64,000 bases of DNA, taken from NCBI GenBank assembly GCA_963823565.1, contig CAWGLR010000003.1, positions 558,001 to 622,000 on the forward strand. Reading direction: 5' to 3'. The position numbers and the translations under genes were made by a program. Below the pieces are notes generated by a model. It had not been told where the DNA came from. It made no database searches and saw nothing but the letters and a program-made list of their open reading frames with translations. Source of the stretch: RHKX01 sp963823565. GTDB lineage: Bacteria; Actinomycetota; Thermoleophilia; Solirubrobacterales; 70-9. Positions 16,245 through 23,240 of this stretch are shown piece after piece; within the stretch, counting starts at the first letter, position 1, and every line of letters starts with the position of its first letter.

Positions 16245-16730
16245 GTGCAGTTCTCGAAGCTGTCGCGCTCGGAGGTGGTGGGAATGGTCGCCGCGGCCCT
16301 GCTGGTCGTGGCGGTCCTCTTCCTCCCCTGGTTCGACCTCGCCCACAACGATCCCCGCGATCAGGGAACCGGTTTCATCTGCGGCCAGGACGAGTACTCC
16401 TGCACCGGCTTCGAGACCTTCCCGGTCCTCCGCTGGCTCCTGCTCGCCGCGGCCTCCGCGCCGTTCATCCTCGCGTACATCGTCGTCCGCGGAAAGCAGC
16501 TCTCCTGGCCTCCCGGTGAGATGACGATGGTCGTCGGCTTCACTGCCTTCGTGCTGATCGCCTACAACGGTCTGCTCGACACCCCGGGGAGCCAGACCGA
16601 GGAGATCGGCGTCACCAAGGAGATCGGCTACTACCTCGCCCTCCTCGCATCGGTGGGAATCGCCGGCTCGGGCATCGCGCGCTCGATGGAAGAGCAGCAG
16701 GGCACCCGCCGCCCGCCCGGCTCCGTCTGA
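16245..16730 (+). CDS. Four-helix membrane protein of unknown function
   Basis: A 161-residue protein with four hydrophobic segments (about 11-30, 62-82, 92-110, 126-146). The first external loop is acidic and contains two cysteines (ICGQDEYSC) that could form a disulfide. The C-terminus is cytoplasmic and polar. I do not recognise the family. It stands between a nucleotide cyclase and glpX, with its own leaderless promoter on each side, so the neighbours do not suggest a role. Confidence 0.75.
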   Translation: MQFSKLSRSEVVGMVAAALLVVAVLFLPWFDLAHNDPRDQGTGFICGQDEYSCTGFETFPVLRWLLLAAASAPFILAYIVVRGKQLSWPPGEMTMVVGFTAFVLIAYNGLLDTPGSQTEEIGVTKEIGYYLALLASVGIAGSGIARSMEEQQGTRRPPGSV

Positions 16731-16743
16731 GCCCCCTCCTGAA

Positions 16744-16749
16744 TAGGCT
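16744..16749 (+). promoter_or_regulatory. -10 box of glpX, leaderless spacing
   Basis: TAGGCT followed by CCCCGC and the ATG at 16756. Confidence 0.55.
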
Positions 16750-16755
16750 CCCCGC

Positions 16756-17772
16756 ATGGGAGTGATCTCCACCGACACCCGCCAGGGGAACATGCCGGAC
16801 CGCAACCTCGCGCTGGAGCTCGTACGCGTCACCGAGGCCGCGGCGCTCGCGGCCGCCCGCTGGGTCGGGCGCGGCGACAAGGAGGCTGCCGACGGCGCCG
16901 CGGTGGACGCGATGCGCCTGCTCATCAACACGGTCGCGATGGATGGGATCGTCGTCATCGGCGAGGGCGAGAAGGACGAGGCTCCCATGCTCTACAACGG
17001 CGAGGAGATCGGCGACGGCAGCCCGCCGCGCGTCGACATCGCGGTCGATCCGCTGGAGGGGACCCGCCTCTGCGCCCAGGGCCGCCCCGGCGCGCTCGCG
17101 GTGATCGCGCTCTCCGAGCGCGGGGCGATGTTCGACCCCGGTCCCTGCGTCTACATGGAGAAGCTGGCCGGCTCCGCCGAGGTCGCCGACTGCCTCTCGC
17201 TCGAGATCCCGATCGGGGACGTGGTCAAGCGCGTCGCCGAGGCGCGCGGCGTCAGCCCGACCGAGATCACGACGGTCATCCTCGACCGCGAGCGACACAA
17301 CGAGGGCGTCAGGCAGATCCGCGAGGCCGGGAGCCGCATCCGCTTCATCACCGACGGCGACGTCTCAGCGGCGCTGCTCGCGGTCTCCGAGGGCACCGGC
17401 GTCGACCTGCTCTGGGGGATCGGCGGCACGCCCGAGGGCGTCATCTCGGCGGCCGCCATCAAGTGCCTCGGCGGCCAGATCCTCGGCCGCCTCTGGCCGC
17501 GCGACGACGAGGAGCGCAAGGCAGCCGTGGACGCGGGCTACGAGATCGAGCGCGTCCTCACCGTCGACGACCTCGTCGGCGGCAACGACGCCTTCTTCGC
17601 CGCCAGCGGCGTCACCGACGGCGATCTGCTTCAGGGCGTCCGCTACCACCGCGCCGGCTACGCGACAACCGAGTCGCTGGTGATGCGCTCGCGCTCGGGG
17701 ACGGTGCGCCGCGTCAGCGGTCGCCACGACCAGTCGAAGCTGCGCGAGGTTACCGGCGGCCTCTACGGGTAG
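16756..17772 (+). CDS. glpX: Class II fructose-1,6-bisphosphatase GlpX
   Basis: A 338-residue gluconeogenic phosphatase converting fructose-1,6-bisphosphate to fructose-6-phosphate in the cytoplasm. Motifs include RNLALELVRVTEAAALAAAR, GEGEKDEAPMLYNGE and the metal/phosphate site VDPLEGT, followed by WGIGGTPEGV. In the phosphate site the usual GTT is GTR here. No class I enzyme is visible in the window; in many actinobacteria GlpX is the sole FBPase. A 10-bp gap separates it from the next gene, which is probably co-transcribed. Confidence 0.95.
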   Translation: MGVISTDTRQGNMPDRNLALELVRVTEAAALAAARWVGRGDKEAADGAAVDAMRLLINTVAMDGIVVIGEGEKDEAPMLYNGEEIGDGSPPRVDIAVDPLEGTRLCAQGRPGALAVIALSERGAMFDPGPCVYMEKLAGSAEVADCLSLEIPIGDVVKRVAEARGVSPTEITTVILDRERHNEGVRQIREAGSRIRFITDGDVSAALLAVSEGTGVDLLWGIGGTPEGVISAAAIKCLGGQILGRLWPRDDEERKAAVDAGYEIERVLTVDDLVGGNDAFFAASGVTDGDLLQGVRYHRAGYATTESLVMRSRSGTVRRVSGRHDQSKLREVTGGLYG

Positions 17773-17782
17773 TCGCCCGTCG

Positions 17783-18679
17783 ATGTATCTGATCGCCGGC
17801 GCCACCGGCTACGTCGGGGGGTTGCTGGCCGGTGAGCTCGCGGGTCGCGGCGCGCAGGTTCGCTGCCTGGCCCGCTCGCCCGAGCGAGCGCGCGAGCAGC
17901 TCGATCCCCGCTGCGAGGTCGTCGGCGGCGACGTGCTGAAGCCCGAGACCCTCGACGACGCGCTCGCGGGGGTCGACCTCGCCTACTACCTGGTCCACTC
18001 GATGGGCCGCGGCGGCGGCTCCGGCTTCGCCGAGCGCGACCGCGAGGGGGCGCGCAACTTCGCCGAGGCGGCGAAGCGGAGGGGGGTGGGGAGGATCGTC
18101 TACCTCGGCGGCCTCGGCGAGGGGACGTCCGAGCACCTGCGCTCGCGGGAGGAGACGGCCCGGTGCCTCGCCTCCACGGGCATCCCGCTGACGTACTTCC
18201 GGGCTGCGATCGTGATCGGCGGCGGCAGCGAGTCGCTGCGGACGATCGCCTACCTCGTCAAGCGGCTCCCGGCGATGATCACCCCGAGCTGGACGAAGAC
18301 GAAGACGCAGCCGATCGCCGCCCGCGACGTCGTCGCATACCTCGCCTCCGCGCCCGGCGTCCCGGCGTCGAGCGGGCGGGAGATCGAGATCGGCGGGCCC
18401 GACGTCACGACCTACGGCGGGCTGCTCGACCTCGCCGCCGAGGCGCAGGGACTGAAGCGCCGTCCCCGGCTCGGCGTCCCGATCCTCTCGCCGTCCCTGA
18501 GCTCGCACTGGATCGGCCTGATCACGCCCGTGGACACCGGTGTCGCGCGGCCGCTCGTCGAAGGACTCTCGACGGAGACCGTCGTCGGCGACCGGTCCGG
18601 GATAGAGCTCTTCGACGTCGAGCCGACGCCGCTGGGCGAGGCGCTCGCTGAGGCCGTGCCGGAGGCGCTGGCGAAGTGA
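17783..18679 (+). CDS. NAD(P)H-binding epimerase-like (NmrA/YbjT) protein
   Basis: A 298-residue atypical short-chain dehydrogenase fold. MYLIAGATGYVGG at the N-terminus is the dinucleotide-binding GxxGxxG. AYYLVHSMGRGGG replaces the usual YxxxK region, and RIVYLGGLGEG and TYFRAAIVIGGGS match the YbjT/NmrA group. No catalytic Tyr-x3-Lys is evident, so a sensor or a quinone/complex-I accessory role is possible. Substrate unknown. It is convergent with the MarR-GNAT gene, one base apart. Confidence 0.8.
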   Translation: MYLIAGATGYVGGLLAGELAGRGAQVRCLARSPERAREQLDPRCEVVGGDVLKPETLDDALAGVDLAYYLVHSMGRGGGSGFAERDREGARNFAEAAKRRGVGRIVYLGGLGEGTSEHLRSREETARCLASTGIPLTYFRAAIVIGGGSESLRTIAYLVKRLPAMITPSWTKTKTQPIAARDVVAYLASAPGVPASSGREIEIGGPDVTTYGGLLDLAAEAQGLKRRPRLGVPILSPSLSSHWIGLITPVDTGVARPLVEGLSTETVVGDRSGIELFDVEPTPLGEALAEAVPEALAK

Positions 18680-18680
18680 G

Positions 18681-19610
18681 TCAGCGGAGTGCGAGCTCCC
18701 AGTCTTGGCCGATCACCTCGGGGCCGAAGGTTGAATGGGGGCGCTCGGCGACGAGGCGGAATCCCGCGCGCTCGTAGATCGGGCGGGCGTGGACCAGGGG
18801 CTCGTTCGTCCAGAGGACGAGCCGCGAGTAGCCGCCGGCCCGGGCGAACTCGACGCACTCGCCGACCAGCATCGCGCCGATCCCCTCGCCGCGCGCGAAG
18901 GGTTCGACCAGCAGCAGCCTGAGCCGCGCCGTCTCCGCGGCGTCGCGCATGCAGAGCACCGACCCGGCGCGGCGGCTGCCGAGCTCCGCGATCCAGGCCG
19001 CCGTGCCCGTCCGGTCATCGGGGTGCGCGCGGGCGAACTCGGCGACCACCTCGGCGACCAGCGCCTCGAACGGCGCCCCCCAGCCGTACTCGCGGGCGTA
19101 CAGGTCACCGTGCCGCTCGACGATCCAGCCGAGGTCGCCGGGACGCGGCTGCCGGAGGACGACCTGGCGTTCCCTGGCGGCGCCGAGGATCCGGGTCACA
19201 TCTCCCATCGCGGCCACCAGCGCCTCCCGCCGATCCTCCGGCACCTCCGAGAGGAGGCGCCGCACCTGGTCGTCGGCCCGCCGGCCGAGCTCCTTCCGCG
19301 CGGCGATCCCGGCCGGCGTCAGGCTCAGCAGGCGGGCACGGGCGTCGGCGGGGGAGGGGCGCTTGGTGATCAGGCCGCGTCCCTCGAGCCGCGAGACGAC
19401 CCGGCTCAAGTAGCCCGCGTCGAGCCCGAGCTCGGACCGCAGGGCGGCGGTCGGACGCGAGTCGCCGGCGCCGAGCTCGTAGAGCACGCGGGCCTCGGTC
19501 AGCGAGAAGGGCGTCTCGAGCAGGCCCTCTGCGATCAGCCCCGCGGCCCGCGTGTAGTCGCGGTTGAAGGCGCGGACGGCGGCGACGTGATCGGCCCTGG
19601 CCGTTTCCAT
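18681..19610 (-). CDS. MarR-GNAT fusion regulator/acetyltransferase
   Basis: A 309-residue two-domain protein. Residues 1-145 form a MarR winged helix (VLYELGAGDSRPTAALRSEL, then SRVVSRLEGRGLITKRPSPADAR). Residues about 150-309 are a GNAT acetyltransferase with the acetyl-CoA loop FARGEGIGAMLVGE. Such fusions occur in several phyla, with the acetylated substrate usually unknown. The gene's start coincides with a MarR-like operator and a TATGAT box, so autoregulation is likely. Confidence 0.9.
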   Translation of the reverse strand: METARADHVAAVRAFNRDYTRAAGLIAEGLLETPFSLTEARVLYELGAGDSRPTAALRSELGLDAGYLSRVVSRLEGRGLITKRPSPADARARLLSLTPAGIAARKELGRRADDQVRRLLSEVPEDRREALVAAMGDVTRILGAARERQVVLRQPRPGDLGWIVERHGDLYAREYGWGAPFEALVAEVVAEFARAHPDDRTGTAAWIAELGSRRAGSVLCMRDAAETARLRLLLVEPFARGEGIGAMLVGECVEFARAGGYSRLVLWTNEPLVHARPIYERAGFRLVAERPHSTFGPEVIGQDWELALR

Positions 19611-19611
19611 G

Positions 19612-19651
19612 CCGAGATCATATAAATACTTGCCTGCAGCATGTATCTCGG
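19612..19651. promoter_or_regulatory. Operator/promoter of the MarR-GNAT gene
   Basis: Inverted arms CCGAGAT (19612-19618) and ATCTCGG (19645-19651) enclose a second imperfect repeat TACTTGC-CT-GCAGCATGTA. On the minus strand TATGAT (19617-19622) is 6 nt before the ATG at 19610, so a protein bound here would cover the promoter and the start codon. Confidence 0.5.
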
Positions 19652-19655
19652 ATGC

Positions 19656-20540
19656 TCAGGCGGCGCGCTCACGCTCGGGCACGCGGTCGAACTCCGCCGT
19701 CAGGCCGCGCAGGGTGCCGGTGTCGTGGAGCTCGTAGCGGAGCGCGTTGATCACCGCGCCCGCGAGCAGGCCGAGGGCGAGGGCGTAGAACCAGAGCAGG
19801 GCGACGAGGACGAAGCTGACGATGCGGCCGAACTCGCCGATCGTCGAGACGTTGACCAGGTAGACGGGGAAGATCACGTTGGCGAGTCCGCCGGCGATCG
19901 TCATGAACAGGGCTCCGGGCCAGACGCCGCGCCAGGGCAGGTGGCCCTTCGGCACCGCCCAGTAGATGACGCAGAGCATCGCGAAGCTGATCGCGAGGCC
20001 GCCGACGATGACGATCAGGTTGTTGACCCAGTCGAACTCGGAGAGGCCGAGCGGAAGGTCGTCGGTGCCGGCGAGGACGAAGCTCTCGACGGCGGGCACG
20101 GTGACGCTGGCGGCGAGGAAGATCGCGGCGACGAGGAGCATGATCAGCGCGAATCGCTTCTGCTCCCACCAGCCGCGGCAGGTGACGTGGTAGATGCGGC
20201 AGAAGGCGGTGTCCATCGCGCCCCAGAAGGAGGCGCCGATCCACAATCCGGCGACGATCGCGACGATCCCGATCTCGGTCGAGCTCTCGCGGAGCTGGTC
20301 GAGGGTCGACTGGATCGTGTCCTGCTCGGTGGAGGGGAAGAGCTCCTGGAGGTCACTGAGGATCGTCGATTGGACGTTCTCGCTCTGCAGTAGCTGGCCG
20401 GTGATGAACAGCAGCAGCAGGGCGAACGGGAACAGCGACAGCATCAGGTTGTAGGCGACCATCGCCGCCATCCCCGTGACGTTCTCCTCGTAGGCGCGGC
20501 GCCAGAAGGCACTGAGCGCGCGGCGGGGGCGTTCGGTCAA
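19656..20540 (-). CDS. YihY/BrkB-family inner membrane protein
   Basis: A 294-residue protein with about six transmembrane helices. Family signatures are NVTGMAAMVAYNLMLSLFPF at the N-terminus and ALLWFYALALGLLAGAVINA near the C-terminus. Once misnamed RNase BN, the family's true role is unresolved, with transport proposed. Translation starts at a TTG (20540) overlapping the TGA of the upstream small gene, so the two are coupled. Confidence 0.9.
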   Translation of the reverse strand: MTERPRRALSAFWRRAYEENVTGMAAMVAYNLMLSLFPFALLLLFITGQLLQSENVQSTILSDLQELFPSTEQDTIQSTLDQLRESSTEIGIVAIVAGLWIGASFWGAMDTAFCRIYHVTCRGWWEQKRFALIMLLVAAIFLAASVTVPAVESFVLAGTDDLPLGLSEFDWVNNLIVIVGGLAISFAMLCVIYWAVPKGHLPWRGVWPGALFMTIAGGLANVIFPVYLVNVSTIGEFGRIVSFVLVALLWFYALALGLLAGAVINALRYELHDTGTLRGLTAEFDRVPERERAA

Positions 20541-20857
20541 CGGCGGTCGACGGCGTCGCGCACCGCCGCAGCGGCGCGGCCGGCGACGCGCAGCCCGAGC
20601 GAGGCCGCGCCGGCTGCGACGGCGATCCCGGTCCGGGCCAGCGCCTCGATCTCGTTCCCCTGGTCCGGCTCGCCCTGGCGCTCCCCAGCGGGTGGCCTGG
20701 TCTCGGCGGCGGCTCGAGCCGCGTCGGCGGCCGGGTCGGGGGCATCCCGGCGACGCGGACTGCGCACCGCGGGCCGGGTTCGAGGCAGATTCCCGAGCAC
20801 GCCCGCTTGGGGTGCACGGCCGTCGGGGCCGCCCTGTCCGGGCTCGGGTTCGGTCAT
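20537..20857 (-). CDS. Small Pro/Ala/Arg-rich protein with one hydrophobic helix
   Basis: A 106-residue protein of low complexity. The first 65 residues are polar and probably disordered. Residues about 70-95 (EALARTGIAVAAGAASLGLRVAGRAA) form a weakly hydrophobic helix. No family is recognised. Its 4-nt overlap with the YihY gene suggests an accessory subunit or a translational leader. The weak box TGAAAT lies 7 nt before the ATG. Confidence 0.6.
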   Translation of the reverse strand: MTEPEPGQGGPDGRAPQAGVLGNLPRTRPAVRSPRRRDAPDPAADAARAAAETRPPAGERQGEPDQGNEIEALARTGIAVAAGAASLGLRVAGRAAAAVRDAVDRR

Positions 20858-21012
20858 TGGTCCAATTTCAGCGGTTTTCGCGGACGTTCGCCACCCCCGC
20901 TGCCGAAGAACGTGCGAACGGGCGCATGCAATCGTCGGTAACCGGGTACCCGGGCCGGTGTTAGTGACGCAGCGCGCGGCGGGCCGACAGGCGGCCTTGG
21001 TCCTCCCGGACC

Positions 21013-21041
21013 TTGACTTCAGAAAGTATAGCGACTAGAAT
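21013..21041 (+). promoter_or_regulatory. Classical -35/-10 promoter of sigA
   Basis: TTGACT, 17 nt, TAGAAT: a near-consensus housekeeping promoter and the only clear two-box promoter seen in the window. It would produce a leader of about 185 nt before the ATG at 21233. The leader contains a GGGCCC-CGCC-GGGTCC hairpin at 21096-21111 followed by TTTC. The 155 bp upstream of the promoter show nothing else recognisable. Confidence 0.75.
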
Positions 21042-21232
21042 GCACTTCACCGACATCAGCCCAGCCCGCCGATGCGCTGAGTGTCGTGAGGACGAGGGCC
21101 CCGCCGGGTCCTTTCATTAGATGACGCAGCTGGCTCTCGCCGGCCTCGCCGCCCGTCAGATCTCCCGGGACGCCGCGACGCCAGAGCCGAAGCGCAGGAC
21201 AGACAGCCAAGAACGGAGCGCGTGGACAAAGA

Positions 21233-22330
21233 ATGCTTGTAGCTGAGCTTCAGGAACTTGAAGAGGTGAAGAACCTGCTGGCCAAGGGCCAGCAGGTCGG
21301 AGTGCTGACCTTCGGCGAGATCGCCACCGCGGTCTCCGAGGTCGACGTCGACGAGGGCGACATCGAGGAGCTCTACGGGCACCTCGAGCGCTCGGGGATC
21401 GAGCTGGTCGAGGACGTCGACCCCGCTCAGGCCTCGGCGCCCGAGCGCGACGACGGCAAGCGTGGCCGCCGACGCAGCAAGGCGACGATCGATCTCAAGC
21501 CGGACATGACGACGGACAGCCTGCAGCTGTTCCTCAAGGACATCGGCAAGGTTCGACTGCTGACCGCGGCCGAGGAGGTCGAGCTCGCCAAGCGGATCGA
21601 GCGCGGCGACCTCGCGGCGAAGGAGAAGATGGTCGAGTCCAACCTGCGGCTCGTCGTCTCGATCGCCAAGAACTACCGCAACCAGGGCCTGCCGTTCCTG
21701 GACCTGATCCAGGAGGGGACGCTCGGGCTCGTCCGCGCGGCCGAGAAGTTCGACTACCGCAAGGGATTCAAGTTCTCGACCTACGCGACCTGGTGGATCC
21801 GCCAGGCGATCGCCCGCGCGCTCGCCGACAAGGCGCGCACGATCCGCATCCCGGTCCACGTGGTCGAGAAGCTGAACAAGATCGGTCGCGCCGAGCGCAA
21901 GCTCGTCACCGAGCTCGGCCGCGAGCCGACGCCCGAGGAGATCGCCGACGTCACCGGCATCGAGCCGGAGGAGGTCGACTCGATCAAGCGCTCGGCGCAG
22001 GCCCCGGTCTCGCTGGAGAAGCCGGTCGGCGACGAGGAGGAGTCGGAGTTCGGCCAGTTCATCGCCGACGAGAAGGCCGAGTCGCCCTTCGACCGCGCCG
22101 CGGACCTGCTGACCAAGGAGGCCCTGCGCGAGGCGCTCGAGAACCTCTCCTACCGGGAGCGGCGAGTGCTGGAGCTCCGCTACGGCCTCGGCGGCGAGCA
22201 TCCCCGGACGCTCGACGAGGTCGGCCGCACGTTCAACGTGACGCGCGAGCGCATCCGCCAGATCGAGAACCAGTCGCTGAAGAAGCTGCAGACGCTGGCT
22301 GAGGCGCAGAAGCTGCGCGAGGTCGCCTGA
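21233..22330 (+). CDS. sigA: Primary RNA polymerase sigma factor (sigma-70/RpoD)
   Basis: A 365-residue group 1-type sigma factor. Residues 1-75 resemble region 1.1; region 1.2 is DSLQLFLKDIGKVRLLTAAE; region 2 contains NLRLVVSIAKNYRNQGLPFL and FDYRKGFKFSTYATWWIRQA; region 3 IRIPVHVVEKLNK; and region 4.2 LDEVGRTFNVTRERIRQIE. It directs RNA polymerase to housekeeping promoters. The non-conserved region between 1.2 and 2 is absent, as in other short actinobacterial SigA/HrdB proteins. A six-codon frame (GTG 21222 to TAG 21242) overlaps the start. Confidence 0.95.
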   Translation: MLVAELQELEEVKNLLAKGQQVGVLTFGEIATAVSEVDVDEGDIEELYGHLERSGIELVEDVDPAQASAPERDDGKRGRRRSKATIDLKPDMTTDSLQLFLKDIGKVRLLTAAEEVELAKRIERGDLAAKEKMVESNLRLVVSIAKNYRNQGLPFLDLIQEGTLGLVRAAEKFDYRKGFKFSTYATWWIRQAIARALADKARTIRIPVHVVEKLNKIGRAERKLVTELGREPTPEEIADVTGIEPEEVDSIKRSAQAPVSLEKPVGDEEESEFGQFIADEKAESPFDRAADLLTKEALREALENLSYRERRVLELRYGLGGEHPRTLDEVGRTFNVTRERIRQIENQSLKKLQTLAEAQKLREVA

Positions 22331-22442
22331 CGCCAGAGCGGGCGATCGCTGCAGCCCCCGCCGCCCTGGCGCGGGGAAGACGAAAGTGAAGCGAGGGTCG
22401 AGCCAGGAGCCGCCCTCCCAGGAGCCCATTGGAGGCAACGAA

Positions 22443-22787
22443 GTGAGTACCGCCACGAAGAGCAAGCCGAAGGTCAAGGAGTTCACCTGCGCCCGCTGTG
22501 AGGTGGTCAGCCGCTGGACGGAGGGCCTCGGCGCCGCGACGCCGCCCAACTGGGAGAAGGTCAACGGCCTCTACTACTGCCTGGTCTGCCGCCGTGAGCG
22601 CGCGATCGACGCCGCCATCGAGCGGGCCGGCGACGTCAGCACCGCCGATCGCGCGAAGCTGCGCTCGGCCGCCGTCGTCGACTTCGAGCTCGCGCGCGAC
22701 CCGGACCGGACCGAGGGCGAGATCGCCAAGGCCGCCCGCGCGTCGATCGGCGCCGTCCGCAAGGCGCGCAAGCGCCGCCCGGTCTGA
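22443..22787 (+). CDS. Zinc-ribbon/HTH small DNA-binding protein
   Basis: A 114-residue basic protein. Two CxxC pairs (FTCARCEVV and YYCLVCRRE) about 29 residues apart form a probable zinc ribbon. The C-terminus, GEIAKAARASIGAVRKARKRR, looks like a helix-turn-helix with a basic tail. GTG at 22443 is chosen because GGAGGC lies 8 nt upstream; a longer start at 22386 is possible. It follows sigA and ends at a strong terminator, so it may share the sigA transcript. No named family is recognised; a transcription accessory role is inferred from the fold and position. Confidence 0.75.
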   Translation: MSTATKSKPKVKEFTCARCEVVSRWTEGLGAATPPNWEKVNGLYYCLVCRRERAIDAAIERAGDVSTADRAKLRSAAVVDFELARDPDRTEGEIAKAARASIGAVRKARKRRPV

Positions 22788-22796
22788 GCCGACCTC

Positions 22797-22840
22797 GAAC
22801 GACCTGAGCGGAGGGCCCCGGAAGGGGCCCTCCGTCGTTC
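22797..22840 (+). terminator. Intrinsic terminator after the sigA/zinc-ribbon unit
   Basis: GGAGGGCCCC-GGAA-GGGGCCCTCC is a perfect 10-bp stem with a GGAA loop (22810-22833). It sits inside flanking arms GAACGAC and GTCGTTC. No U-tract follows. Confidence 0.8.
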
Positions 22841-22944
22841 ATTCAACGGGCGCCCCCTTTGCAGGCAGCCGCTGGCGCAATTACGAGGACCGGCATGTCG
22901 GCGCGAAGCAGCAGGCGGTCGCACGAACGCAGAGCCAGGCAGGG

Positions 22945-23185
22945 AAGACGACGACGGCGACGACACACTGGTCCTCAGACATTCGACCGTGGCGGGCAAC
23001 AGCGCCGGTTCGGGCGCCGACCAGTCCCGCGATCGGCGCCTACGAGCTCCAGGACTCCGACGCGCCAGGCGACGACGACGTCACCAAGCCGAAGGCGAAG
23101 ATCACCAAGGCGCCGAAGAAGCTGAAGCTGAAGCCCGGCAAGAAGACCGCCAAGGCGAAGGTCAAAGGTCAAGAAGCCGAAGTAG
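22945..23185 (+). pseudogene. 3' remnant of a beta-helix surface protein gene
   Basis: Three frames successively carry recognisable pieces: TLVLRHSTVAGNSAGSG (a parallel beta-helix turn), then PAIGAYELQDSD (the IGAYEL ending of such surface proteins), then a Lys-rich tail KITKAPKKLKLKPGKK. The tail would end in KVKVKKPK and a TAG at 23183 if one extra A near 23165 were removed. No start or 5' part is left. This looks like the end of a gene for an exported, wall-associated protein, broken by at least two frameshifts. Confidence 0.6.
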
Positions 23186-23227
23186 CGTCCGGCCAGCGCC
23201 GTTCAAGCATCGGCCTCCGGGGCCCGA

Positions 23228-23233
23228 TAGGGG
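23228..23233 (+). promoter_or_regulatory. Possible -10 box of the PilT-like gene
   Basis: TAGGGG, 7 nt before the GTG at 23241. The last base departs from TANNNT, so it is weaker than its neighbours. Confidence 0.3.
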
Positions 23234-23240
23234 TCGGGAC

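Noticed and set aside
20926..20975. Possible LexA/SOS-like box around GAACGTGCGAAC upstream of sigA
   Set aside because: The two GAAC units are in direct rather than inverted orientation, so the LexA consensus is not met.
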